Source of the DNA: Betaproteobacteria bacterium
Lineage (GTDB): Bacteria > Pseudomonadota > Gammaproteobacteria > Burkholderiales > SG8-41
Direction: 5' to 3'
Assembly (NCBI GenBank): GCA_021300125.1
Contig: JAJTHX010000368.1
Location: 1-12,299, forward strand
Length of the DNA: 12,299 bases
The position numbers and the translations under genes are program-made. Below, one piece after another: positions 1 to 11,795 of this stretch. Every line of letters starts with the position of its first letter. The stretch's first letter is position 1. Below the pieces are notes generated by a model. That model was not told the origin of the DNA. It did not search any database and saw only the letters and a list, made by a program, of their open reading frames with translations.

Positions 1-914
<914 letters not shown>

Positions 915-1778
915 TCAGACCGCGGCGGCGCCGCCGACGATCTCGGATAGCTCCTTGGTGATCGAAGCCTGGCGCGACTTGTTGTAGACCAGCGTCAGTT
1001 CGTCAATCACGTTGGCGGCATTGTCGGAGGCGGCCTTCATTGCCACCATCCGCGCCGACTGCTCGGATGCCATGTTCTCGGCCACCGCCTGATAGATCAG
1101 CGCCTCGATGTAGCGGGTGAGCAGCTGGTCGAGCACCGCCTGCGCGTCGGGTTCGTAGATGTAATCCCACGAGGTTTCCGGCGCGCCCAGCGCGTCGCCC
1201 GACAGCGGCAGCAGCTGTTCGACCACCGGTTCCTGCTTCATCGTATTGACGAACTTGGTGTAGACGATCAGCAGGCGGTCAAAGCGGTCCTGGGTATAGC
1301 CGTCGATCATGACCTTCAGCGCGCCGATCAGCTTTTCCATGTGCGGCTTGTCGCCGAGCGCGGTGACCTGGGACACCACCCTGGCGCCAAGGCGCTGCAT
1401 GAAACCCAGGCCCTTGTTGCCGATGGCGCAGACCTCGATTTCCTCGCCCTGGGCCTCGAGTTCCTTGATCTTGTTCAGCGCCAGGCGCAGTGCGTTGGTG
1501 TTGAGACCGCCGCAAAGGCCCTTGTCGGTGGTGACGACAATGAGGCCCACGCGCTGCACCGTGTCGCGCGACACCAGGAAGGGATGCCGGTACTCGGGGT
1601 TGGCGTGGCTGATGTTGGCTGCCACGTTGCGGATCTTCTCGCTGTACGGGCGCGCAGTGCGCATGCGCTCCTGAGCGCGGCGCATTTTCGAGGCCGCCAC
1701 CATTTCCATGGCCTTGGTGATCTTGCGCGTGTTCTGCACGCTCTTGATCTTGGTGCGGATTTCCTTCGAGCCAGGCAT
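915..1778 (-). CDS. atpG: F1 ATP synthase gamma subunit
   Basis: This is the central rotor shaft of F1, which couples c-ring rotation to the beta-subunit catalytic cycle. The protein has 287 residues, normal for the family. The N-terminal helix is highly conserved ([20 protein letters not shown], about residues 5-24), followed by [10 protein letters not shown]. The middle has the Rossmann-like [11 protein letters not shown] segment at about 83-93. The C-terminal helix ends with [12 protein letters not shown], the family signature region. It sits 40 bases after atpA. No convincing Shine-Dalgarno is visible before the ATG: the upstream stretch is AT-rich (TTTAAAAACAGACACTTACTGAC). Translation may therefore depend on coupling to atpA or on an unstructured leader; that is an inference. 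Confidence 0.98.
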   Translation of the reverse strand: MPGSKEIRTKIKSVQNTRKITKAMEMVAASKMRRAQERMRTARPYSEKIRNVAANISHANPEYRHPFLVSRDTVQRVGLIVVTTDKGLCGGLNTNALRLALNKIKELEAQGEEIEVCAIGNKGLGFMQRLGARVVSQVTALGDKPHMEKLIGALKVMIDGYTQDRFDRLLIVYTKFVNTMKQEPVVEQLLPLSGDALGAPETSWDYIYEPDAQAVLDQLLTRYIEALIYQAVAENMASEQSARMVAMKAASDNAANVIDELTLVYNKSRQASITKELSEIVGGAAAV

Positions 1779-1818
1779 GTCAGTAAGTGTCTGTTTTTAA
1801 AGGATAAAAGAGATACGG

Positions 1819-3360
<1,542 letters not shown>

Positions 3361-3370
3361 GGTGTTGCTC

Positions 3371-3907
3371 CTAGTGGGTCAGCGCGGCGGCCATCGCGTC
3401 TAGCTTGCCGCGCACCGTTGCATCAATGACTTTGTCGCCGACCAGGATCTTCAGGCCGCCGATGAGTTTGGGATCGAGTTCGACCTTGGCCGTGATCCTG
3501 CGGCCGTATTTCTGCTCCAGCGCCGACACCAGCGACTTGAGCTGGGCATCCTCGACCGGCAGCGCGGAAACCACGGTGGCTTCCATCGTGCCCTCGTGCT
3601 CGCGCCGTAGCGACTCGAACGATCCGCGGATCTGGCCGGCAACGCCGAGACGGCGGTTCTGCGCCAGTACCTGCACGAAGTTGCGCGCCTCGCCGGACAG
3701 ATGCTTGCCGATGGCGCCGATGATCAGCGCCTCGACCTGGGCTGCGCTGACCTGGGGTGCCGCAATCACCGCAGCAACCTGCGGTTCGGCTACCACCGTT
3801 TCAATCAGCGCCAGCGCGTCGGACCAGGCCGGCAGCGCGTTCTGCTCTCGGGCGAGGCGGAAGGCCGCTTCGGCGTAGGGACGGGCAATGGTGACGGGTT
3901 CGGCCAT
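3371..3907 (-). CDS. atpH: F1 ATP synthase delta subunit
   Basis: Delta sits on top of F1 and ties the alpha/beta hexamer to the b-subunit stator stalk. The protein has 178 residues, usual for bacterial delta (OSCP family). The N-terminal helical domain begins [19 protein letters not shown], and [12 protein letters not shown] lies near residues 76-87. The C-terminal part has [20 protein letters not shown], the diagnostic delta/OSCP signature near the end. It lies 13 bases after atpF and 10 before atpA, as usual in atpBEFHAGDC operons. There is no clear Shine-Dalgarno before the ATG, so translation is probably coupled to atpF. Other long reading frames in this interval are shadows of this gene. 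Confidence 0.98.
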   Translation of the reverse strand: MAEPVTIARPYAEAAFRLAREQNALPAWSDALALIETVVAEPQVAAVIAAPQVSAAQVEALIIGAIGKHLSGEARNFVQVLAQNRRLGVAGQIRGSFESLRREHEGTMEATVVSALPVEDAQLKSLVSALEQKYGRRITAKVELDPKLIGGLKILVGDKVIDATVRGKLDAMAAALTH

Positions 3908-3920
3908 GTCGGTGTCGGGA

Positions 3921-4391
3921 TCAGAGCTGTTTCTGCACAGCGGCGATCAGGTCGGCGTGGGCCTTGGCATCGATCTCGCGCTTGAGGATCTGCTCGGCAC
4001 CGGCCACGGCGAGGGCCGCAACCTGGGTACGCAGGCTTTCCTTGGCGCGCGCGACCTCCTGTTCGATCTCGGACTTGGCGCCGGCGACGAGTCGTTCGCC
4101 CTCGGCCCTCGCCGAAGCCTTGGCTTCCTCGATCATCTGGCTGGCGCGTTTCTCGGCCTGGCTGACGATCTCGGTGGCGCGGTCGCGCGCCTGGTTGATC
4201 GCTTCCTCGGCCTGCCTCGCCGAACGCGCGAGCGACTGCTGCCCGGCCTCGGCCGCGGCCAGGCCGTCGGCGATGCGCTTGGTGCGCTCGTCCATGGCGC
4301 TGGTGATCATCGGCCACACGAAGCGCACCGAAAACCAGATCAGCGCCGCGAAGGACAGGGCCTGGACGAACAGGGTGGCGTTGATGTTCAT
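3921..4391 (-). CDS. atpF: Fo ATP synthase b subunit
   Basis: This forms the peripheral stator stalk that holds the alpha/beta hexamer still while the rotor turns. The 156-residue length equals that of E. coli b. There is one N-terminal membrane helix ([20 protein letters not shown]), then a short VWPMIT hinge. After it comes a long, charged, Ala/Glu/Arg-rich helix (about 33-145) expected to form a right-handed coiled-coil dimer. The C-terminal segment [18 protein letters not shown] matches the delta-binding end of the family. There is a single b gene and no second b' paralogue, as in non-photosynthetic proteobacteria. The gene is 27 bases after atpE. The ribosome-binding region is weak: GGGG some 9-12 bases before the ATG is the best candidate. 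Confidence 0.98.
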   Translation of the reverse strand: MNINATLFVQALSFAALIWFSVRFVWPMITSAMDERTKRIADGLAAAEAGQQSLARSARQAEEAINQARDRATEIVSQAEKRASQMIEEAKASARAEGERLVAGAKSEIEQEVARAKESLRTQVAALAVAGAEQILKREIDAKAHADLIAAVQKQL

Positions 4392-4418
4392 GGCTTGAAG
4401 CCCCTGTCGGGATGAGGA

Positions 4419-4730
<312 letters not shown>

Positions 4731-4747
4731 TTAGAAACCGTGGCAAA

Positions 4748-6000
<1,253 letters not shown>

Positions 6001-6007
6001 ACTCCCG

Positions 6008-6037
6008 ATTTTACAATCCCGGTCGCTGAAGCGTCAA
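6008..6037 (-). promoter_or_regulatory. Predicted sigma-70 promoter of the atp operon
   Basis: On the minus strand the -35 box TTGACG (6032-6037) and the -10 box TAAAAT (6008-6013) are 18 bases apart. Each box matches the consensus at five of six positions. The predicted transcription start is near 6000, directly at the first possible atpI codon. It lies in the 70-base gap between parB and atpI, so atp genes could be transcribed separately from parAB. The call is sequence-based only. Confidence 0.6.
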
Positions 6038-6045
6038 ATAACTGC

Positions 6046-6074
6046 GTCATATTGCGCTGCAACCTTCCCGTCAA
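6046..6074 (-). promoter_or_regulatory. Possible second, upstream promoter for the atp operon
   Basis: A second TTGACG (6069-6074, overlapping the parB stop codon) is followed after 17 bases by TATGAC (6046-6051). The -10 box is weaker, with four of six matches. It would start transcription near 6039 and give a leader of about 40 bases for atpI. It may be chance; it matters mainly because the downstream promoter leaves no leader. Confidence 0.3.
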
Positions 6075-6928
6075 CGCAACCGGGACAATATGCCATCGAG
6101 CTGTTCCAGCGTGCGGTAATCAATCACCAGCCGGCCGCTGCCCTTGCGTGGCCCGGCACGGATCTGCACCTTTGTGCCGAGGCGTTCCGACAGTTCCTCC
6201 TCCAGCCGGGCCACATCACGGTCCTTGCGCACGGTTTTGCCCGAGCCGGGCACGGCTTTGCGCAGCAGCTCGGCAACGCGGCGCTCGACTTCCCGCACGG
6301 ACCAGCCCTGGCTGGCAATCTCCTGTGCCAGTCCCGCCTGGCGTTCAGCGGGCAGGGCGAGCAGGGCGCGGGCATGTCCCATCTCGAGGCGGGCCTCGCC
6401 CAGCAGCTCGCGTACGGGCGGTGCCAGTTCCAGCAGTCGCAGCAGGTTGCTCACTGCAGCACGTGATTTGCCGACGGCATCAGCCACCGCCTGGTGAGTC
6501 AGCGAGAATTCGCGGATCAGGCGTTCGAGCCCGACCGCCTCCTCCAGGGCGTTGAGGTCTTCGCGCTGGATATTTTCAATCAGCGCCACCGCCAGCGCCT
6601 GCTGGTCGGGCACATCGCGCACCAGCACCGGCACGCTGGACAACCCGGCCAGGCGGGCCGCGCGCCAGCGGCGTTCTCCGGCGATGATTTCGTAGCGCCC
6701 GCCGCCCAGCGACCGAACCAGGATCGGCTGCATCACACCCTGTACCTTGATCGAGTCCGCCAGGGCGTTAAGGGCTTCCTGGTCCATGCGCGAGCGTGGC
6801 TGGTATTTGCCGGGCTGCAGCGCAGTCACCGGCAAGGTCGCGGTCGCATCTGTCGTCGCGGGCGCCGGCGCGCTGTCGCTTCCGAGCAGGGCATCAAGCC
6901 CCCGACCCAGTCCTTTTGCTTTGACCAT
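6071..6928 (-). CDS. parB: Chromosome partitioning protein ParB
   Basis: ParB binds parS sites near the origin, loads as a CTP-dependent clamp and spreads along DNA to form the partition complex moved by ParA. The protein has 285 residues, typical of chromosomal ParB. The N-terminus KAKGLGRGLDALLG (3-16) is the classic ParA-stimulating segment. The ParB/Srx nucleotide-binding domain includes GERRWRAAR (84-92) and LIENIQRED (116-124). A helix-turn-helix follows (about 143-165, THQAVADAVGKSRAAVSNLL). The C-terminal dimerisation region covers about 235-285. The ATG shares one base with the parA stop (TGATG), and GGAG lies 8 bases before it. Its likely targets are the two parS palindromes at 10359 and 10404. 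Confidence 0.97.
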   Translation of the reverse strand: MVKAKGLGRGLDALLGSDSAPAPATTDATATLPVTALQPGKYQPRSRMDQEALNALADSIKVQGVMQPILVRSLGGGRYEIIAGERRWRAARLAGLSSVPVLVRDVPDQQALAVALIENIQREDLNALEEAVGLERLIREFSLTHQAVADAVGKSRAAVSNLLRLLELAPPVRELLGEARLEMGHARALLALPAERQAGLAQEIASQGWSVREVERRVAELLRKAVPGSGKTVRKDRDVARLEEELSERLGTKVQIRAGPRKGSGRLVIDYRTLEQLDGILSRLR

Positions 6929-7734
6929 CAGCGATACTCCGGCGTAGCCTGGCGGGCAACGGATTCGGCGCGGTTCAGCATTTCTCCGGCCAGTGCAAGA
7001 TAGGCCTGCGCGCCCTTGGAACTGCGGTCGAATTCCAGCGCAGGCAGGCCATGGCTGGGGGCTTCGGCGAGGCGCACATTGCGCGGGATCACGGTGCGGT
7101 ACACCTTGTCGCCGAAATGCTGCAGCAACTGCGCGGACACCTGCTGGGCGAGGGTGTTGCGCGGGTCAAACATGGTGCGCAGCAGGCCCTCGATCTCGAG
7201 TTGCGGATTGAGGTTGGCACGCACGCGCTTGATGGTGCCAACCAGATCCGAAAGTCCCTCCAGCGCGTAGTACTCGCACTGCATCGGGATTATCACCGCG
7301 TGTGCTGCGGTGAGACCGTTCACGGTGAGCAGGTTCAGCGCAGGAGGACAATCGATGAGGATGTAATCGTATTCGCTGGCTACCGTGGCAAGCGCCGCCT
7401 TGAGCCGCGTTTCGCGCTGCTCGACCTCGATCAGTTCGACTTCGGCACCGGCGAGGTCGCGGTTCGCGGGCAGCACGTCAAAACCGGCACCGGAACGCTG
7501 TCGGGCCTCAGCCACCGACTTCTCGCCGATCAGCACATGGTAAACAGTGGTGGCCAGCGCACGCTTGTCGATGCCGCTGCCCATGGTGGCATTGCCCTGG
7601 GGATCGAGGTCGACCAGCAGCACGCGGCGCTGGGTCGCGGCCAGGCTCGCTGCGAGATTGACGCCGGTGGTGGTCTTGCCCACGCCACCTTTCTGGTTGG
7701 TGATAGCGATGATGCGCGCGCCGCTGCCGGTCAT
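6928..7734 (-). CDS. parA: Chromosome partitioning ATPase ParA (Soj-like)
   Basis: This Walker-type ATPase binds DNA non-specifically and moves ParB-parS complexes during chromosome segregation. From the ATG at 7734 it has 268 residues, matching chromosomal ParA/Soj. The deviant Walker A KGGVGKTTT is at 15-23, the A' motif VDLDPQGN at 41-48 and Walker B ILIDCPP at 125-131. There is no N-terminal helix-turn-helix extension, unlike plasmid P1-type ParA. The frame stays open upstream to 7896, but that extension overlaps rsmG and is low-complexity. The chosen ATG overlaps the rsmG stop (ATGA) and has GGAGG 4 bases upstream. It is followed by parB with a one-base overlap. Confidence 0.97.
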   Translation of the reverse strand: MTGSGARIIAITNQKGGVGKTTTGVNLAASLAATQRRVLLVDLDPQGNATMGSGIDKRALATTVYHVLIGEKSVAEARQRSGAGFDVLPANRDLAGAEVELIEVEQRETRLKAALATVASEYDYILIDCPPALNLLTVNGLTAAHAVIIPMQCEYYALEGLSDLVGTIKRVRANLNPQLEIEGLLRTMFDPRNTLAQQVSAQLLQHFGDKVYRTVIPRNVRLAEAPSHGLPALEFDRSSKGAQAYLALAGEMLNRAESVARQATPEYR

Positions 7735-8363
7735 GCCGCCTCCGCCGGTTGCAGCAGCGCCGCGTGACGCTGGGCATCCAGTCCCGGTACCAGCAGAGGC
7801 ACCACGGCCTGAAGCCGGAATTGCCGCGGCAGCCTTGCCAGTTCCTGTTCGGGATGCACGCCTTTCATCGCGATCAGGACGCCGTTGCGGGCGCACAGGT
7901 GGCCGGCCAGCTTCACAAAATCCGCAACCTCGGCAAATGCGCGCGAAATCACGGTGTCAAACAGAGCCGGGGCCTTCCAGTCCTCGACCCTGGCACTCAC
8001 GACCTCAACGTTGCCCGGCTTGAGTTCGATCACGGCCTGGCGCAGGAATGTGGTCTTTTTGTCGCTGGCATCCAGCAGGGTGAACTGCAAATCGGGGCTC
8101 GCCAGTGCCAGCGGAAAACCGGGCAGGCCGGCACCGCTGCCGACATCCAGTACGCGTGGACCCTGCAGATGGGGCAACACCGCCAGCGAGTCCAGCAGGT
8201 GATGCGTCAGCATTTTTTCGGGCTCGCGTACGGCGGTAAGGTTGTAGGCCTTGTTCCACTTCGTCACCAGCGCAAGATAATCAAGCATGCGCTGCTGCGC
8301 CTCGGCACTGATGGCCAAACCCAGACCGGCAATGCCCGCGGCAAGCGCGGCAGCCAGGTTCAT
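7731..8363 (-). CDS. rsmG: 16S rRNA (guanine-527-N7)-methyltransferase RsmG (GidB)
   Basis: RsmG uses S-adenosylmethionine to methylate N7 of G527 in the 530 loop of 16S rRNA; loss of it gives low-level streptomycin resistance in several bacteria. The protein has 210 residues, usual for the family. [11 protein letters not shown] (36-46) and HHLLDSL (54-60) precede the SAM-binding glycine loop [14 protein letters not shown] (73-86). [12 protein letters not shown] follows at about 96-107, and SRAFA at 140-144 is a family motif. The ATG overlaps the mnmG stop by ATGA, and its own stop overlaps the parA start the same way. This supports a single coupled mnmG-rsmG-parA-parB transcript. The Shine-Dalgarno is weak (AAGAAAAG), consistent with coupling. 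Confidence 0.97.
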   Translation of the reverse strand: MNLAAALAAGIAGLGLAISAEAQQRMLDYLALVTKWNKAYNLTAVREPEKMLTHHLLDSLAVLPHLQGPRVLDVGSGAGLPGFPLALASPDLQFTLLDASDKKTTFLRQAVIELKPGNVEVVSARVEDWKAPALFDTVISRAFAEVADFVKLAGHLCARNGVLIAMKGVHPEQELARLPRQFRLQAVVPLLVPGLDAQRHAALLQPAEAA

Positions 8364-10255
8364 GCGCTTTTCTTGAGCAGGACGCCCTGCCGTTTCAGGT
8401 AAACCAGCAGGACCGAAATCGCCGCGGGGGTTACGCCGGACACGCGGGAGGCCTGACCCAGCGTTTCAGGTCGGGCCCGGTTCAGTTTCTGCTGCACTTC
8501 AATCGACAGCCCGCGCACCTGGCTGTAGTCGAGACCAGCCGGCAGACGCAGGGATTCCTGCTGTGCCCGGCCTTCGATCTCGCTGTTCTGGCGATCAATA
8601 TAGCCCTGATACTTGGCCTGGATTTCGACCTGCTCGGCAACCTGTTCATCGATCACCCCGGGACCTGCCGACGGCAGCCGCATGAGCTGGGCATAGTTCA
8701 ATTCCGGACGCCGCAGCAGGTCATGGAGTGAATACTCACGTTCGATGTTTTTACCAATTAAATCAATAACTTGCTGTTCTGGCAGTTTCTGGGGGTGTAT
8801 CCAGGTCGAACGCAGCCGCTGCTGCTCCAGGGCAATGGCTTCACGCTTGCGATCAAAGGCCGCCCAACGCTGATCATCGACCACGCCAAGGCTGCGGCCG
8901 ATTTCGGTCAGGCGCAGGTCGGCATTATCCTCGCGCAAGGACAGACGATACTCGGCGCGACTGGTAAACATGCGGTAGGGCTCTGACACGCCACGGGTGA
9001 TCAGATCGTCCACCAGAACGCCCAGATAAGCCTGGTCGCGGGTGGGATGCCAGGGCTCACGACCTGCCACCAGCAAGGCGGCATTGATGCCAGCGAGCAG
9101 GCCCTGCGCAGCGGCCTCTTCATAACCTGTGGTGCCGTTAATCTGACCGGCAAAAAACAGACCGCGGATGGCCTTGGTTTCCAGCGATGCCTTGAGGCCG
9201 CGCGGATCGAAATAGTCATACTCGATGGCATAGCCGGGCCGCGTGATGTGGGCGCGTTCGAGTCCCGGGATCGAGCGCACCAGATCGAGCTGAACGTCGA
9301 ACGGCAGGCTGGTGGAAATACCGTTTGGATAAAACTCGTTTACCGTCAGGCCCTCCGGCTCGAGGAAAATCTGATGTGAGTCCCTGTCCGCAAAGCGGTG
9401 GATCTTGTCTTCGATCGACGGACAATAGCGCGGTCCGACGCCCTCGATGACGCCGGTAAACATCGGCGAGCGATCCAGACCGCCGCGAATGATCTCGTGC
9501 GTGCGGGCCCGGGTATGGGTGATCCAGCAAGGCAGCTGCCGCGGGTGCTGTTCGCGGCGACCGAGAAAAGAGAACACCGGCGCCGGATCATCGCCGGGCT
9601 GCTCGGTCATCACGCTGAAATCAATGCTGCGGCTGTCGATGCGGGGCGGTGTGCCGGTCTTGAGTCGACCGACCGGAAGCTTCAGCTCGCGCAGCCGGGC
9701 GGCGAGACTTACAGCCGGCGGATCGCCGGCGCGCCCGCCCTGATAATGCTGCAGGCCGACATGGATCAGGCCGGACAGAAAGGTGCCCGCGGTCAGCACC
9801 ACCGCCCGCGCTTCAAATACCAGGCCGATCTGGGTGACCGCGCCGGTGACCCGGTCGCCCCGCACGACAAGATCATCCACCGCCTGCTGGAAAATCTGCA
9901 GGTTCGGCTGATTCTCCAGCCGGCTGCGGACGGCTTGGCGGTAAAGCACACGGTCAGCTTGGGCGCGGGTGGCGCGCACCGCTGGTCCCTTGCGCGAATT
10001 GAGGATGCGGAACTGGATGCCGGCCTCGTCGGTGGCCGCGGCCATGGCCCCACCCAGGGCATCGACTTCCTTGACCAAGTGACCCTTGCCGATGCCGCCG
10101 ATGGAAGGATTACAGGACATCTGGCCCAGGGTCTCGACGCTGTGCGTAAGCAGCAGGGTGCGCTGCCCAATGCGTGCGCTGGCCAGTGCCGCCTCGGTGC
10201 CGGCATGGCCGCCACCGATGACAATAACGTCAAATTTTTCAGGGAATTGCGTCAT
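8360..10255 (-). CDS. mnmG: tRNA uridine-34 5-carboxymethylaminomethyl modification enzyme MnmG (GidA)
   Basis: This FAD- and NADH-dependent enzyme works with MnmE to build the (carboxymethyl)aminomethyl group on C5 of wobble U34 in tRNAs reading NNA/NNG codons. From the ATG at 10255 it has 631 residues (E. coli 629). The FAD-binding GGGHAG is at 14-19. [14 protein letters not shown] (47-60) contains Cys48, and [12 protein letters not shown] (274-285) contains Cys278; these correspond to E. coli Cys47 and Cys277. [19 protein letters not shown] and the tail [15 protein letters not shown] are family signatures. A GTG at 10288 would add 11 residues that do not look like the family. A short AT-rich patch at 8741-8780 covers residues about 492-505. 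The gene heads the operon with rsmG, parA and parB. Confidence 0.98.
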   Translation of the reverse strand: MTQFPEKFDVIVIGGGHAGTEAALASARIGQRTLLLTHSVETLGQMSCNPSIGGIGKGHLVKEVDALGGAMAAATDEAGIQFRILNSRKGPAVRATRAQADRVLYRQAVRSRLENQPNLQIFQQAVDDLVVRGDRVTGAVTQIGLVFEARAVVLTAGTFLSGLIHVGLQHYQGGRAGDPPAVSLAARLRELKLPVGRLKTGTPPRIDSRSIDFSVMTEQPGDDPAPVFSFLGRREQHPRQLPCWITHTRARTHEIIRGGLDRSPMFTGVIEGVGPRYCPSIEDKIHRFADRDSHQIFLEPEGLTVNEFYPNGISTSLPFDVQLDLVRSIPGLERAHITRPGYAIEYDYFDPRGLKASLETKAIRGLFFAGQINGTTGYEEAAAQGLLAGINAALLVAGREPWHPTRDQAYLGVLVDDLITRGVSEPYRMFTSRAEYRLSLREDNADLRLTEIGRSLGVVDDQRWAAFDRKREAIALEQQRLRSTWIHPQKLPEQQVIDLIGKNIEREYSLHDLLRRPELNYAQLMRLPSAGPGVIDEQVAEQVEIQAKYQGYIDRQNSEIEGRAQQESLRLPAGLDYSQVRGLSIEVQQKLNRARPETLGQASRVSGVTPAAISVLLVYLKRQGVLLKKSA

Positions 10256-10305
10256 GCCGCAGAATACCGCCCAGGAACTGCCGGACACCCTTGCGCCGGG
10301 CGCGC

Positions 10306-10334
10306 ATCATAGCTCAGATTGGCCCGGGCGCGAA
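10306..10334 (-). promoter_or_regulatory. Candidate promoter for the mnmG-rsmG-parA-parB operon
   Basis: On the minus strand, TATGAT (10306-10311) is a five-of-six -10 box. It is preceded after 17 bases by TTCGCG (10329-10334), a weak -35 with about three of six matches. The predicted start is near 10299, about 44 bases before the mnmG ATG. The nearer parS site (10359-10372) is some 25 bases upstream of this -35, close enough for bound or spreading ParB to influence it. The promoter is judged by eye only. Confidence 0.45.
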
Positions 10335-10358
10335 GGCCGTCACCGGGACCGCTGGCTG

Positions 10359-10372
10359 GTTTCACGTGAAAC
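10359..10372. promoter_or_regulatory. parS centromere-like site 1
   Basis: GTTTCACGTGAAAC is a perfect 14-base palindrome and equals the core of the ParB-binding consensus found in Bacillus, Pseudomonas and Caulobacter (TGTTTCACGTGAAACA type). The flanking bases are G on the left and T on the right, so the outer T/A pair of the 16-base consensus is not kept. It lies in the mnmE-mnmG gap, about 2.6 kb upstream of parA on the same locus. Such sites are normally close to oriC. Confidence 0.93.
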
Positions 10373-10400
10373 TATCGCCCCATCACCAGGTTGGCTGCAA

Positions 10401-10420
10401 GTGGTTTCACGTGAAACCAC
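10401..10420. promoter_or_regulatory. parS centromere-like site 2 (20-base perfect palindrome)
   Basis: The same 14-base core GTTTCACGTGAAAC is at 10404-10417. It is extended by GTG on the left and CAC on the right, giving a 20-base perfect palindrome. Its centre is 45 bases from that of site 1, a little over four helical turns. It begins just beyond the mnmE stop codon (10425-10427), so it is the last element of the gap on that side. Half of the palindrome could form a hairpin in mnmE mRNA, but no T-run follows, so a terminator role is doubtful. Confidence 0.93.
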
Positions 10421-10424
10421 CGCC

Positions 10425-11768
10425 CTACTTGCCGATGCAGAACCTGGAAAAGATTTCGCCGAGCAAGTCGTCCGCCGTGAATTCGCCGGTTATCCCGCCC
10501 AAAGCTTCATGGGCCAGACGCAGCTCTTCGGCGTATAGCTCGAGTTGTGAGGAATGTGCCGCGGCCTGACCGAGATGGCTGGATGCCACTTGCAGGGCAG
10601 CGATATGCCGTGCCCGCGCCGTAAACAAACCCTCCCCCACCGCCTGACAGCCAGCCTGCTGCCACAAGGCACGTTTCAGATCGTCCAGACCTTCGCCGGT
10701 TTTTGCAGACAGCCAGACACGGGCTTCACCCGAAGGATCCCTTTCCAGCCTGGCGGGCTGGTCAAGCAAATCGATCTTGTTGACGACCCGCAGGCGGGGC
10801 AAAGCCGCGGGCAGACGCTCCAGGATGGCGACGCTGCGGTCATCCGCCGACCGCGTCGCATCGCTCAGCAACAGCACCAGATCGGCCCTGGCGACCTCGG
10901 CCCAGGTCCGCTCAATGCCGATGCGCTCGACCGGATCGGCGGATTCGCGCAGCCCGGCCGTATCGATGATGTGTACCGGCAGGCCATCGATATCGATCTG
11001 CTCGCGCAGGGTGTCGCGGGTGGTCCCGGGCACCTCGGTGACAATGGCCACCTCGTCGCCGGCCAGCCGGTTGAGCAGGCTCGACTTGCCGACGTTGGGT
11101 TCACCCACCAGCACCACGCGCAGTCCTTCGCGCAGCAGCGATCCCTGACGGGTCGCGCCGAGAACCCGGTCCAGCTGGGCACGCAAGTCCTGCAGCCGCT
11201 CGGCCGCACGCCCTGCCTGGAGGAACTCCACATCCTCCTCGGGAAAATCCAGCGTTGCTTCTACGAGCATGCGCAAGTTGATGATTTTATCTTTAAGCCC
11301 TTGAATTAATTCAGAAAAATGTCCTTGCAGGGAACGCAATGCAGCCCTGGCTGCAGTAGCATTCGACGCCTCGATCAAATCCGCCACACCCTCCGCCTGT
11401 GCAAGGTCAATGCGGCCATTGATATAGGCACGCTCGGTGAATTCTCCCGGCCGCGCCAGCCTTGCACCCAGTTCGATGCAACGAGCCAGCACTTGTCCCA
11501 GCACTACCGGGCTACCATGGCCCTGCAGTTCGAGGACGTCTTCGCCGGTATAGGAATGCGGCGCCGGAAAAAACAGCGCAAGACCCTCGTCGAGGGCCTG
11601 ACCGGAACGGTCACGGAAGATGGCCAGTGTGGCCATGCGGGGCTGCAGGCTGCAGCCCGGCAGGACGGAAACAAACGCGGACAGCGAGGGCCCGGACACA
11701 CGAACCACGCCGATGCCGCCACGGCCGGGGGCCGTGGCAATGGCGGCGATGATGTCGCGGGCAATCAT
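10425..11768 (-). CDS. mnmE: tRNA modification GTPase MnmE (TrmE)
   Basis: MnmE is a K+-activated, dimerisation-dependent GTPase that binds a folate one-carbon donor and pairs with MnmG to modify tRNA wobble U34. The protein has 447 residues (E. coli 454). The N-terminal folate-binding domain starts with [16 protein letters not shown] (11-26), then [20 protein letters not shown] (107-126). The G domain, inserted in the helical domain, has G1 GEPNVGKS (222-229), TTRD (249-252), DTAG (269-272) and NKID (330-333). The C-terminus is FCIGK, with the conserved Cys444 needed for modification. The ATG at 11768 has no clear ribosome-binding site and follows a GC-rich hairpin. Residues about 150-163 are encoded by an AT-rich patch (11281-11320). 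Confidence 0.98.
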   Translation of the reverse strand: MIARDIIAAIATAPGRGGIGVVRVSGPSLSAFVSVLPGCSLQPRMATLAIFRDRSGQALDEGLALFFPAPHSYTGEDVLELQGHGSPVVLGQVLARCIELGARLARPGEFTERAYINGRIDLAQAEGVADLIEASNATAARAALRSLQGHFSELIQGLKDKIINLRMLVEATLDFPEEDVEFLQAGRAAERLQDLRAQLDRVLGATRQGSLLREGLRVVLVGEPNVGKSSLLNRLAGDEVAIVTEVPGTTRDTLREQIDIDGLPVHIIDTAGLRESADPVERIGIERTWAEVARADLVLLLSDATRSADDRSVAILERLPAALPRLRVVNKIDLLDQPARLERDPSGEARVWLSAKTGEGLDDLKRALWQQAGCQAVGEGLFTARARHIAALQVASSHLGQAAAHSSQLELYAEELRLAHEALGGITGEFTADDLLGEIFSRFCIGK

Positions 11769-11791
11769 GCGCGGCGAGTATAGCGCCGCGC
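11769..11791. other. GC-rich inverted repeat directly before the mnmE start
   Basis: GCGCGGCG (11769-11776) and CGCCGCGC (11784-11791) form a perfect 8-base stem around a 7-base AT-richer loop. It fills nearly all of the 27-base yidC-mnmE gap and touches the mnmE ATG. There is no T-run, so it is not a standard intrinsic terminator. In mRNA it could hide the mnmE start region or act as a processing or stability element after yidC. Chance is possible in GC-rich DNA. Confidence 0.55.
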
Positions 11792-11795
11792 CCGC

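Noticed and set aside
7735..7896. N-terminal extension of parA to 7896
   Set aside because: The extra 54 residues are Arg/Ala/Gly-rich, overlap rsmG, and come before a well-placed ATG with GGAGG and an ATGA overlap.
10256..10288. Upstream GTG start for mnmG
   Set aside because: It adds 11 residues not seen in the family, and AAGG lies directly against the GTG, too close to serve as a ribosome-binding site.
9398..10312. Plus-strand open frame of 304 codons opposite mnmG
   Set aside because: mnmG is unmistakable on the other strand; the antisense frame has no recognisable domain and arises from codon bias.
10401..10420. The 20-base palindrome as an mnmE transcription terminator
   Set aside because: No T-run follows on the minus strand, and the sequence is a precise match to the parS core, which explains the symmetry.
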